A DNA stretch of 64,000 nucleotides from the NCBI GenBank assembly GCA_029964075.1, contig CM057144.1, positions 16,701,281 to 16,765,280 on the forward strand, in the 5' to 3' direction. The DNA is from Patiria pectinifera. Its lineage: Eukaryota > Echinodermata > Asteroidea > Valvatida > Asterinidae. A program made the translations under genes and the position numbers. Below are positions 48,899 to 60,290 of the stretch, piece after piece; within the stretch, counting starts at the first letter, position 1, and each line of letters opens with the position of its first letter. The notes under the pieces were generated by a model. It was not told where the DNA came from and did no database searches. It was given only the letters and a program-made list of their open reading frames with translations.

Positions 48899-51800
48899 AG
48901 GCTTTCAGAATTCCCTTTGGAGGCAATCAAGAAGAGAAACAGTTCACATTTGTGACTGATTTTCCGCCAAATTTTTGGCAAAATTTTGTTTTAAAATGCA
49001 TATCTTTCCAGAATTCGAATGGAAATGTGTTCAAGGATCCATTGGGCATCTTTCCTGCAAGTTTAAAGCAATTTCATTTTTTGGCCAAAATTGAAAAAAA
49101 ACCAAGGGGTTAGCCTTGCATTTTTGATGAAATTTTGCCAAAAATGGACTTTTCTATAAACAATGCAGAAATTCCATTAGAGGTAAGAGGAGCACCCGAA
49201 TTAAATGGGAATGTGTTCTAGAGTCCCTTAGGCATCTTTCCTGCAAGTTTAAAGCAATTTCATTTTTTGGCCAAAATTGAAAAAAAAACAAGGGGTTAGC
49301 CTTACATTTTTGATGAAATTTGGCCAAAAATGGACTTTTCGCTAAACAATGCAGAAATTCCATTAGAGGTAAGAGGAGCACCCGAATTAAATGGGAATGT
49401 GTTCTAGAGTCCCTGAGGCATCTTTCCTGCAAGTTTAAAGCAATTTCATTTTTTGGCCAAAATCGAAAAAAACCCCAAGGGGTTAGCCTTACATTTTTGA
49501 TGAAATTTGGCCAAAAATGGACTTTTCGCTAAACAATGCAGAAATTCCATTAGAGGTAAGAGGAGCACCCGAATTAAATGGGAATGTGTTCTAGAGTCCC
49601 TGAGGCATCTTTCCTGCAAGTTTAAAGCAATTTCATTTTTTGGCCAAAATCGAAAAAAAAACAAGGGGTTAGCCTTACATTTTTGATGAAATTTGGCCAA
49701 AAATATACTTTTCGCTAAACAATGCAGAAATTCCATTAAAGGTAAGAGGAGCACCCGAATTAAATGGGAATGTGTTCTAGAGTCCCTTAGGCATCTTTCC
49801 TGCAAGTTTAAAGCAATTTCATTTTTTGGCCAAAATTGAAAAAAAAACAAGGGGTTAGCCTTACATTTTTGATGAAATTTGGCCAAAAATGGACTTTTCG
49901 CTAAACAATGCAGAAATTCCATTAGAGGTAAGAGGAGCACCCACATTAAATGGGAATGTGTTCTAGAGTCCCTTAGGTATCTTTCCTGCAAGTTTAAAGC
50001 AATTTCATTTTTTGGCCAAAATCAAAAAAAAAAACAAGGGGTTAGCCTTACATTTTTGATGAAATTTGGCCAAAAATGGACTTTTCTCTAAACAATGCAG
50101 AAATTCCATTAGAGGTAAGAGGAGCACCCGAATTAAATGGGAATGTGTTCTAGAGTCCCTTAGGCATCTTTCCTGCAAGTTTAAAGCAATTTCATTTTTT
50201 GGCCAAAATTGAAAAAAAAACAAGGGGTTAGCCTTACATTTTTGATGAAATTTGGCCAAAAATGGACTTTTCTCTAAACAATGCAGAAATTCCATTAGAG
50301 GTAAGAGGAGCACCCGAATTAAATGGGAATGTGTTCTAGAGTCCCTTAGGCATCTTTCCTGCAAGTTTAAAGCAATTTCATTTTTTGGCCAAAATCGAAA
50401 AAAAAAAACAAAGGGGTTAGCCTTATATTTTTGATGAAATTTGGCCAAAAATGGACTTTTCGCTAAACAATGCAGAAATTCCATTAGAGGTAAGAGGAGC
50501 ACCCAAATTAAATGGGAATGTGTTCTAGAGTCCCTTAGGCATCTTTCCTGCAAGTTTAAAGCAATTTCATTTTTTGGCCAAAATCGAAAAAAAACCAAGG
50601 GGTTAGCCTTACATTTTTGATGAAATTTGGCCAAAAATGGACTTTTCGCTAAACAATGCAGAAATTCCATTAGAGGTAAGAGGAGCACCCAAATTAAATG
50701 GGAATGTGTTCTAGAGTCCCTTAGGCATCTTTCCTGCAAGTTTAAAGCAATTTCATTTTTTGGCCAAAATAAAAAAAAAACAAGGGGTAAGCCTTGCATT
50801 TTTGATGAAATTTGGCCAAAAATGGACTTTTCTCTAAACAATGCAGAAATTCCATTAGAGGTAAGAGGAGCACCCGAATTAAATGGGAATGTGTTCTAGA
50901 GTCCCTTAGGCATCTTTCCTGCAAGTTTAAAGCAATTTCATTTTTTGGCCAAAATTGAAAAAAAAACAAGGGGTTAGCCTTACATTTTTGATGAAATTGG
51001 TCCAAAAATGGACTTTTCGCTAAACAATGCAGAAATTCCATTAGAGGTAAGAGGAGCACCCAAATTAAATGGGAATGTGTTCTAGAGTCCCTTAGGCATC
51101 TTTCCTGCAAGTTTAAAGCAATTTCATTTTTTGGCCAAAATCGAAAAAAAAACAAGGGGTTAGCCTTACATTTTTGATGAAATTTGGCCAAAAATGGACT
51201 TTTCTCTAAACAATGCAGAAATTCCATTAGAGGTAAGAGGAGCACCCAAATTAAATAAGAATGTGTTCTAGAGTCCCTTAGGCATCTTTCCTGCAAGTTT
51301 AAAGCAATTTCATTTTTTGGCCAAAATCGAAAAAAAAACAAAGGGGTTAGCCTTACATTTTTGATGAAATTTGGCCAAAAATGGACTTTTCTCTAAACAA
51401 TGCAGAAATTCCATTAGAGGTAAGAGGAGCACCCGAATTAAATGGGAATGTGTTCTAGAGTCCCTTAGGCATCTTTCCTGCAAGTTTAAAGCAATTTCAA
51501 TTTTTGGCCAAAATCAAAAAAAAAACCAAGGGGTTAGCCTTACATTTTTGATGAAATTGGCCCAAAAATGGACTTTTCGCTAAACAATGCAGAAATTCCA
51601 TTAGAGGTAAGAGGAGCACCCAAATTAAATGGGAATGTGTTCTAGAGTCCCTTAGGCATCTTTCCTGCAAGTTTAAAGCAATTTCATTTTTTGGCCAAAA
51701 TTGAAAAAAAAACAAGGGGTTAGCCTTACATTTTTGATGAAATTTGGCCAAAAATGGACTTTTCGCTAAACAATGCAGAAATTCCATTAGAGGTAAGAGG

Positions 51801-54800
51801 AGCACCCAAATTAAATAAGAATGTGTTCTAGAGTCCCTTAGGCATCTTTCCTGCAAGTTTAAAGCAATTTCATTTTTTGGCCAAAATTGAGAAAAAAAAC
51901 AAGGGGTTAGCCTTACATTTTTGATGAAATTTGGCCAAAAATGGACTTTTCGCTAAACAATGCAGAAATTCCATTAGAGGTAAGAGGAGCACCCGAATTA
52001 AATGAGAATGTGTTCAAGAGTCCCTTAGGCATCTTTCCTGCAAGTTTAAAGCAATTTCATTTTTTGGCCAAAATCGAAAAAAAAACAAGGGGTTAGCCTT
52101 ACATTTTTGATGAAATTTGGCCAAAAATGGACTTTTCTCTAAACAATGCAGAAATTCCATTAGAGGTAAGAGGAGCACCCGAATTAAATGGGAATGTGGT
52201 CTAGAGTCCCTTAGGCATCTTTCCTGCAAGTTTAAAGCAATTTCAATTTTTGGCCAAAATAAAAAAAAAAACCAAGGGGTTAGCCTTACATTTTTGATGA
52301 AATTGGCCCAAAAATGGACTTTTCGCTAAACAATGCAGAAATTCCATTAGAGGTAAGAGGAGCACCCAAATTAAATGGGAATGTGTTCTAGAGTCCCTTA
52401 GGCATCTTTCCTGCAAGTTTAAAGCAATTTCATTTTTTGGCCAAAATTGAAAAAAAAACAAGGGGTTAGCCTTACATTTTTGATGAAATTTGGCCAAAAA
52501 TATACTTTTCGCTAAACAATGCAGAAATTCCATTAGAGGTAAGAGGAGCACCCAAATTAAATAAGAATGTGTTCTAGAGTCCCTTAGGCATCTTTCCTGC
52601 AAGTTTAAAGCAATTTCATTTTTTGGCCAAAATTGAGAAAAAAAACAAGGGGTTAGCCTTACATTTTTGATGAAATTTGGCCAAAAATGGACTTTTCGCT
52701 AAACAATGCAGAAATTCCATTAGAGGTAAGAGGAGCACCCGAATTAAATGGGAATGTGTTCTAGAGTCCCTTAGGCATCTTTCCTGCAAGTTTAAAGCAA
52801 TTTCATTTTTTGGCCAAAATCGAAAAAAAACAAGGGGTTAGCCTTACATTTTTGATGAAATTTGGCCAAAAATGGACTTTTCTCTAAACAATGCAGAAAT
52901 TCCATTAGAGGTAAGAGGAGCACCCGAATTAAATGGGAATGTGTTCTAGAGTCCCTTAGGCATCTTTCCTGCAAGTTTAAAGCAATTTCATTTTTTGGCC
53001 AAAATCGAAAAAAAACAAGGGGTTAGCCTTACATTTTTGATGAAATTTGGCCAAAAATGGACTTTTCTCTAAACAATGCAGAAATTCCATAAGAGGTAAG
53101 AGGAGCACCCGAATTAAATGGGAATGTGTTCTAGAGTCCCTTAGGCATCTTTCCTGCAAGTTTAAAGCAATTTCATTTTTTGGCCAAAATCGAAAAAAAA
53201 ACAAGGGGTTAGCCTTACATTTTTGATGAAATTTGGCCAAAAATGGACTTTTCGCTAAACAATGCAGAAATTCCATTAGAGGTAAGAGGAGCACCCGAAT
53301 TAAATGGGAATGTGGTCTAGAGTCCCTTAGGCATCTTTCCTGCAAGTTTAAAGCAATTTCATTTTTTGGCCAAAATCGAAAAAAAAACAAAGGGGTTAGC
53401 CTTACATTTTTGATGAAATTTGGCCAAAAATGGACTTTTCTCTAAACAATGCAGAAATTCCATAAGAGGTAGGAGGAGCACCCGAATTAAATGGGAATGT
53501 GTTCTAGAGTCCCTTAGGCATCTTTCCTGCAAGTTTAAAGCAATTTCATTTTTTGGCCAAAATCGAAAAAAAAACAAGGGGTTAGCCTTACATTTTTGAT
53601 GAAATTTGGCCAAAAATGGACTTTTCGCTAAACAATGCAGAAATTCCATTAGAGGTAAGAGGAGCACCCAAATTAAATAAGAATGTGGTCTAGAGTCCCT
53701 TAGGCATCTTTCCTGCAAGTTTAAAGCAATTTCATTTTTTGGCCAAAATTGAAAAAAAAAACAAGGGGTTAGCCTTACATTTTTGATGAAATTTGGCCAA
53801 AAATATACTTTTCGCTAAACAATGCAGAAATTCCATTAGAGGTAAGAGGAGCACCCAAATTAAATAAGAATGTGTTCTAGAGTCCCTTAGGCATCTTTCC
53901 TGCAAGTTTAAAGCAATTTCATTTTTTGGCCAAAATTGAAAAAAAAACAAGGGGTTAGCCTTACATTTTTGATGAAATTTGGCCAAAAATGGACTTTTCG
54001 CTAAACAATGCAGAAATTCCATTAGAGGTAAGAGGAGCACCCGAATTAAATGGGAATGTGTTCTAGAGTCCCTTAGGCATCTTTCCTGCAAGTTTAAAGC
54101 AATTTCATTTTTTGGCCAAAATCGAAAAAAAAACAAGGGGTTAGCCTTACATTTTTGATGAAATTTTGCCAAAAATGGACTTTTCTCTAAACAATGCAGA
54201 AATTCCATAAGAGGTAAGAGGAGCACCCGAATTAAATGGGAATGTGTTCTAGAGTCCCTTAGGCATCTTTCCTGCAAGTTTAAAGCAGTTTCATTTTTTG
54301 GCCAAAATTGAAAAAAAACAAGGGGTTAGCCTTACATTTTTGATGAAATTGGCCCAAAAAATGGACTTTTCGCTAAACAATGCAGAAATTCCATTAGAGG
54401 TAAGAGGAGCACCCAAATTAAATGGGAATGTGTTCTAGAGTCCCTTAGGCATCTTTCCTGCAAGTTTAAAGCAATTTCATTTTTTGGCCAAAATTGAAAA
54501 AAAAACAAGGGGTTAGCCTTACATTTTTGATGAAATTTGGCCAAAAATGGACTTTTCGCTAAACAATGCAGAAATTCCATTAGAGGTGAGAGGAGCACCC
54601 GAATTAAATGGGAATGTGTTCTAGAGTCCCTTAGGCATCTTTCCTGCAAGTTTAAAGCAATTTCAATTTTTGGCCAAAATCGAAAAAAAAAACATTTTTG
54701 ATGAAATTTGGCCAAAAATTGACTTTTCACTAAACAATGCAGAAGTTCCATTAGAGGTAAGAGGAGCACCCAAATTAAATAAGAATGTGTTCTAGAGTCC

Positions 54801-55140
54801 CTTAGGCATCTTTCCTGCAAGTTTAAAGCAATTTCATTTTTTGGCCAAAATTGAGAAAAAAAACAAGGGGTTAGCCTTACATTTTTGATGAAATTTTGAC
54901 AAAAATTGACTTTTCTCTAAACAATGCAGAAATTCCATAAGAGGTAAGAGGAGCACCCAAATTAAATGGGAATGTGTTCTAGAGTCCCTTAGGCATCTTT
55001 CCTGCAAGTTTGATGCAATTTCATTTTTTGACCAAAATTGCAAAAAAATGCATTTTTCATCAAATTTGGCGAAAAATTGACTTTTCTGCAAACAATGCAG
55101 AACTTCCCTTTGAGGTAAGAGGAGCATCAATCAACATTCA
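48899..55140. repeat. satellite array, about 33 units of 186-187 bp
   Basis: Head-to-tail units marked by the words CCATTAGAGGTAAGAGGAGC, GCATCTTTCCTGCAAG and AGGGGTTAGCC recur every 186-187 bp from about 49015 to 55130. A more diverged unit (48899-49015) and a diverged last unit (about 55010-55140) close the ends. Unit length changes mainly in one A-run (7-12 A). One unit (about 54690) has lost the AAGGGGTTAGCC block. Each unit holds two TTTGGCCAAAA palindromes about 55 bp apart. Variants at matched positions define a four-unit higher-order repeat of 746 bp (51406-52151 and 52152-52897). Since 186 is 62 codons, long open frames run through several units on the minus strand (up to 278 residues). 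They have no known domain and break with every A-run change, so I do not call them genes. Confidence 0.97.
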
Positions 55141-55882
55141 AAAGTCGAATTTCTGGGGGAAATGAGAAAAGAAAACAATTACAATTGCCAAAACAAGCAA
55201 TTTTTTTGACAGATTTTACCCTGAATAAAATATAATTTACAAAACGTGGAACACTGGAAAAGCCAAGACAAACCCCAAGTCGAATGAGAGAATCAAATGA
55301 CGAGAACAATTTATTGTAAACTGTTATATTTACAAAGCACAATCAATATACCATGATTAATTTTTGAATTTTAGACAAAGGGTATTTACAATTGTATATT
55401 CACAGTTTGAAAAAACTAAACATAATTACAATAAGATCACTTGGTTCTTAAATGATTTATCAGGAAGCTTAATTCTTACAATTTTCCAAACCAATAACAA
55501 TGAATTGGAAGAAAAAAAATACTTAAAAACCCAAAACTGATTCACACTTAAATCTGTTAACCAATTATTTTGTTCTGACCTAAATGTGAATGCTGAAATT
55601 CCTTACAAAATAAGTGTTGGAACATCAACAAACGTTCCAATTACTGCTTGCCTAAAGCCAGTCCGTAGAAAGTATCGCGCAGATAAGCCAGTCTCATTTC
55701 GGCAGGCTTAATGTGAATGGAGTCCCAGTCTACATGCACCGTTCAAAATCTGCACTTAAACAACAAATGGAGACTGTGCCAACAGGACAAATATAAAAAA
55801 GTACTGATTTGTCCTGGCAATTTTCGGGGATTTCCAAACGTCTTTTTATAAACTTGCAATTACTTGCAGGAAATACAAGACT

Positions 55883-56086
55883 TTGTATACTGGTTACAAA
55901 GCCTATAGCTCTAGGCTAGAAATACTAGAATGTCAAGAAATACTAGAATGTCAAGAAATACTAGAATGTCAAGTTTATACAGCACGGTCTCCTATCAACA
56001 TTTTGCACTGGTTACCTTATCATTTTAAAATTCTACACAGGCTGTGTTACCTAAAAACATGTTTACGGCACCAAATTTCGGGATGA
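55883..56086 (+). pseudogene. possible LINE reverse-transcriptase C-terminal remnant
   Basis: The frame contains ARSPINILHWLPYHFKILHR followed by LCYLKTCL. The pattern LHWLP ... FKIL with following aliphatic residues is common just after the catalytic domain of non-LTR retrotransposon reverse transcriptases. No catalytic domain or other part is nearby, so it is at most a short fossil. Confidence 0.4.
55921..55974. repeat. 18-bp tandem repeat, three copies
   Basis: Three exact copies of AATACTAGAATGTCAAGA (the last base is outside the third). It is inserted in the reading frame of the retrotransposon remnant, where it gives repeated EILECQ. Confidence 0.85.
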
Positions 56087-56708
56087 AATCTAGATCGTTG
56101 ATCCTGTTTTGAATTTGTAAGCTTTGTGAGCTGATTGCTATTTTATTTTTAAAGCAAACTATTTAGTTAATAGGACCACAGTTGAAATTTAAACCCATGC
56201 ATGATTTGAGATAACAACCACCATGTGAACGATGACAATGCAAGAGATGTTGATAGAGGGCAGCAAACATGTTACATGTGGTGTGTGCTTCACATCGATT
56301 CAACTGCCATGCTTATCTGAATGAACTCTCCCAAAAAATTGAAAAAAAAAAAACTTTTTCAGTATGAATAATTGATTGGGTAAAATTGAAGTTTCATTTG
56401 CACGAACATTGGGGTTCTTTTGAAATTACCACCGAAATGGTGAATAGTGTGAAATCAAACTTGAAGTGCAGATATCTAATAATGCCTTTGAATAAACAGT
56501 CACTTGAAACCCCAGCCCTAACAATTCTAGCACTAATCTGAAGAAAAAAAAAGGGACACAAATTTGATAAAACTGATTTGGATATAAATGGAAGGTCGTA
56601 TTAGCTAATTGCCACAGCCAACTTGTTTCTGACATCCTATTTTGTTTGTTCTACAGCATAGTGAGTGTCAACAAATTAATTTGAGCACAGCTGGAGCATG
56701 AGTTTGTA

Positions 56709-59700
56709 TTAATTGACTGTCACAACGGGCGCGTCTTTCCCACTGTTGGTGCTGACGTACTTCCTCCCCCGTCGGTTCTTGAGCTGCTCGTTGCGCACGA
56801 TGTCGTGCTGAAGACGCAGAGACGGTCTCAGATTCTCCAGCTTGGGCGATTTGGAGAACTTTTGGATGTTGTGGATCTTGTCTAAGATCAGTCTGTGGTT
56901 GGGAGGGAAGAAAGGAAACATTTGGTTAAAATGATTTCTTCTTTTCTTAATGCCAGTCAGGATAAACTGGAAACAATGGTCTGGTACCGAGAATCCTTTC
57001 TGCCATATTAGCCAGAGTTTTAATCAAGTTGTCACAAGTCAGTCACATGTCATCCAGTCTCAAGTCAAGTCAGAAGCATTGCAATTTAACACTAACCCTA
57101 ACTCCCTAGCGTCTTTTACTACGAACTGGACCAAGTCCATCAAAATCCATCAATCACTGTGCGTCCAATAAAAAACTGTACATGACATAATGGAATCCAC
57201 CACTGACGCACTGGTTGACATTCATGGACTTGCTACACATGGCTTTTATCACAGTAGCAGTACAGGAAGCAAGGCAAAATCAATCGGATACCCTAAGCAC
57301 TGCTTCAGGCCATTAGGCCCCAGTCCATCGATCCATCAATATTTAGTCACGCCTGGACCAAGTCCCCCAAACTCGACCAAAGTGGGGGGATTGATTTTGA
57401 TGGAGTTGGGGTGGTTAGGGTTAACAAAGGCATTTATTTTGTCATTATTCATCCTGTGTTTTGACTTGTGATTTGACATGTGAATGACATGTGATTGACA
57501 TGTGAATGACATGTGATTGACATGTGAATGACATGTGATTTGACATGTGAATGACATGTGATTGACATGTGATGGACATATAAGTGAATTGATATACTTA
57601 CTCCACATATGCCTTGACCTCTGACATGTACAGGGCATGGTCGTCAATGGGCTCCTCTGGGATCAACTGTGGCGCAACGAGCTGTTTAGGAAAAAAATTG
57701 TAATTTATAGAAAGCTCCGATATTTTGCAGTTACCTTCATAGTACATGGATGCATAAAGTCAAAAAGCCAATCAAGGAATTATGACGAAGAAGACCCAAA
57801 TATAATACATACTATGAAATAAAACATCAATCATGTGGTAGCAGGTATGGAATTTTCCAGGAAGAAATTGAGTTGATACAACACATGTACACTCAATATG
57901 GCATTTTAAACTTGCCAACGTACATTTTAAATTTAAGAATGCATAAGGCACATGTGTGTAAGCTTGGTACCAATTCGGCAATGGTTTGTTGTTGGACTAG
58001 TTCATACAGACATGCATTCATCTTCTGTAGTCAATCAGTTCTATAGGTCAATACCATTTTCTAGATGTTAGGATTTTCTTTACCTTTAACTTGACCCCGA
58101 CGTTGAAGCGAATGCTCTGCAGGCTGCAGTTGAAGGCCAGGTAGACCTGATCCTGAGCCATGCAGCGCACGCTGAAGACTTTATTGATGGCAAAGCAGAT
58201 GGGTTGGAACGGCGGAGCGTGGACGTGGGTCACCTGGTCCTTCCAAGACCACTTCTTCTTGACGGCACCCTTGGTGTCGGTGAAGACGCCGCCGTACTGG
58301 TCCAGGCTCATCCTGATTGGTTGAGAGAAAGGTCGGGATTAGACTGGACAATGACATGACCTAATTAATCAAGTGAGGATCACACAAAATTCTTGGGGTG
58401 GAATCAGGACAGTGAATCGGTACTTTGCTAGCCTTCCACAGCTGGGACCAAGGCTCGAATCCCGCCTTGGCCAAAGCGTGGATTGGATTTTTCAGTCCTG
58501 TATGTTTTTCCCTGGAATGTCAATTCTCTGCATAAATAGCTCAAAAGTTTTCAGAGGACTATCCCATGTGGGCTTAGTCCAACAGAAGTTCATCACAAGT
58601 CCTCTAGTCTTGGGTCAAGTCATAAGTTATTCAAATGAACTCTGATAATTGTATTCCTGTTACTTGTGACTGGACTTGCAGTTAAACTTGTGACTGGATC
58701 TGTGACTGGACTTGTGATTGGACTTGTGATTTACTTGGGACCGACTTGAATTGACTACAACGCTGCCAAAGAGACAAGCTGGCGCTGCCTACCTTATGTT
58801 GCCGTTGGAGTGGTAGCAAGTGGAACAGCCGTTAGGTTCAAACATGGCCAGGAGCGGGGCGTTGTTCTGTATGTCCTCGTAGACGAGGTACGCATACTGA
58901 CCCTTCTCCACTGACGTTATCAAGATGGCTATGTTCCCTGAGGGGTAGCTGTGTAGATGAGGAACGGAAGCTAAGGAAATATCGGGAAAAACTGCTTAAC
59001 GGAAATAGCATAATTGCAATTTGGGTGATTTTCTTTTGATTTGTAAAGCTGAACAAATTAGGGAGGTTGATAAAATCCATCGACCTAAACTGCTTTAAAA
59101 ACAGTGTCTTTCAAACCAAAAGTGAATTTGCAAAAACATCAAAAAAGATCAATGCTGATATTGATATCTGAAGGAAAAGGAATGAATGTTTCTTCCAAAA
59201 ATTAAAAAACTTAAGGTAATATATTTTTCTGATTAAAGGATACAACACATTGCCAGTGCCGTCGGGAAACATAAGCATAAAGAGCTTGCCGTTGTCGTAG
59301 AACTTCTGGATGATCTTAGGGTCCCGAATACCCTGCCTTGCCTGGGGAGGAAAAAAAATGTATATTAAAACAAAATAAAACATCAGCTTATAGAAAATCA
59401 TAGACAATAGACCATTATCATGTTGCGGCCATCTCGATTTTTCCCAGTCAAATAAACATAACCAAAGCGAGGCTGGAAGGAAAATTAGTCTGGTTCCTTT
59501 TTGCACAAAAACCATTATCATTCAGTATTGTTATTGGATACAGGGAACATGACTGAAATGGTGGCAGCATGATAAAGGTCTATAGGCAATAATCAAACTA
59601 AGACAAACGAAGATTTTTTTTGGGGGGGGGGAAGCCCAAAGTGTGACCCGACGAATCAAAGGGTGCGTAGTACCTGTGACATAATAGGAGGAGGAATAAC

Positions 59701-59831
59701 TGGTTCCGGTTGGAAGACTACCGGTGGACCGCCATCATCATCTTTAGGGGTCGGAGGTCGGACTGTCCATCCCTCGTCCAGGCACTTCTGTGAGGACAGC
59801 TGGTAGTTGATGGTTTTCATCTGCCGTGCAA
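56709..59831 (-). CDS. ERICH6: ERICH6/FAM194-domain protein, 3' exons (5' partial)
   Basis: Six exons on the minus strand, 59831-59674, 59341-59244, 58948-58793, 58312-58084, 57681-57602 and 56892-56709 (TAA), joined in consistent phase, give about 300 residues. Exons 2-4 encode KLFMLMFPDGTGNVF-YPSGN, then AYLVYEDIQNNAPLLAMFEP, CYHSNGNIR, DQYGGVFTD and KKKWSWKDQ. The YPSG, FEPNG/CYHSNG and W-x-W features are those of the FAM194 domain at the C-terminus of glutamate-rich proteins ERICH6 and ERICH6B, whose molecular role is unknown. The exon before it is proline- and acid-rich (PKDDDGGPPVVFQPEPVIPPP). The last exon ends with a basic tail (KNRRGRKYV). The N-terminal exons are not identified; a 27-base candidate at 62072-62046 fits the phase but is weak. 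Introns carry minisatellites and a SINE. Confidence 0.75.
57461..57580. repeat. TGACATGTGA minisatellite
   Basis: Tandem copies of GACATGTGAATGACATGTGAT (period about 21, half-period about 10-11) in an ERICH6-like intron, ending about 20 bases from the splice donor at 57601. The unit contains the E-box CACATGTC in every half-period. Confidence 0.85.
58390..58560 (+). mobile_element. tRNA-derived SINE, copy 2 (degraded)
   Basis: A B box GGCTCGAATCC (58452-58462) is followed by CGTGGATTGGATTTTTCAGT and TTTTTCCCTGGAAT, which align with the tRNA-to-body junction of the SINE at 10404-10661. The A box region (about 58412-58425) is degenerate. It lies in an ERICH6-like intron, opposite to the gene. 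Confidence 0.5.
58661..58732. repeat. CTTGTGACTGGA minisatellite
   Basis: Five or so degenerate copies of ACTTGTGACTGG in an ERICH6-like intron, of the same word family as the tract at 6770-6955. Confidence 0.75.
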
Positions 59832-60009
59832 CTAGAGTTTTTGGAGCAAGGTTTTGTACACATGTCAATGGACTATTTTCAAATTTTGTTACGAGTTGTA
59901 TGGGTCAAATATCTTCCAGTTTTGGGTTAATTGTGGAGATTTTAGGTGGTAGGAGAGTTTTAGGTGGCGCGGGATGGGGGGGGGGGGGGTTTACACATCT
60001 GAAGCATTA

Positions 60010-60290
60010 ATAGAAACAGCCCACATGCTCTGTGGTTGTGGTTTAAGGTTCATTGGTTAATGGGCAACACGGGGATTGTGTTCTTGGGCGAGACACATTA
60101 CTATAATTTCACCTCTCTCTATCCAAGGGAATAAATGGGTATCTGTGAGGGCAGAGCCCGAATTGCGCTGATCTCGGACTGCTGCAGAAAATTGGCCACA
60201 TGGCCAGATTAACAGGGGTAATATTGTGAAGTGCTTGGAGGCTTTAGTATAAAGCACTATGTAAGCACCATATTATTGGAATTTTTATTT
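60010..60290 (+). repeat. dispersed repeat ending TATAAAGCACTATGTAAGCACC
   Basis: Contains GTTCTTGGGCGAGACACATT, CACCTCTCTCTATCC and a 3' part with GTAATATTGTGAAGTGCTT and AGTATAAAGCACTATG. The last block has the look of the 3' end of a SINE or LINE-tailed element. A more diverged copy of the 5' part is at 61530-61620. Confidence 0.45.

Larger units (their letters stand above)
55141..56708. other. 3' flank of the ERICH6-like gene
   Basis: AT-rich DNA between the satellite and the stop codon of the ERICH6-like gene. A TTTATT at 56142-56147 is an AATAAA on the minus strand and may serve that gene. It also contains the retrotransposon remnant and the 18-bp tandem repeat listed separately. Confidence 0.45.

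Noticed and set aside
50005-50841. A 278-residue minus-strand reading frame, and similar ones of 119-199 residues across 49.1-55.1 kb
   Set aside because: They are the satellite unit read in its one open frame. The peptide repeats every 62 residues, has no known domain, and shifts frame wherever the A-run differs.
48899-55140. CRISPR-like regular repeats
   Set aside because: The whole 186-bp unit is repeated with no unique spacers, and the genome is animal.
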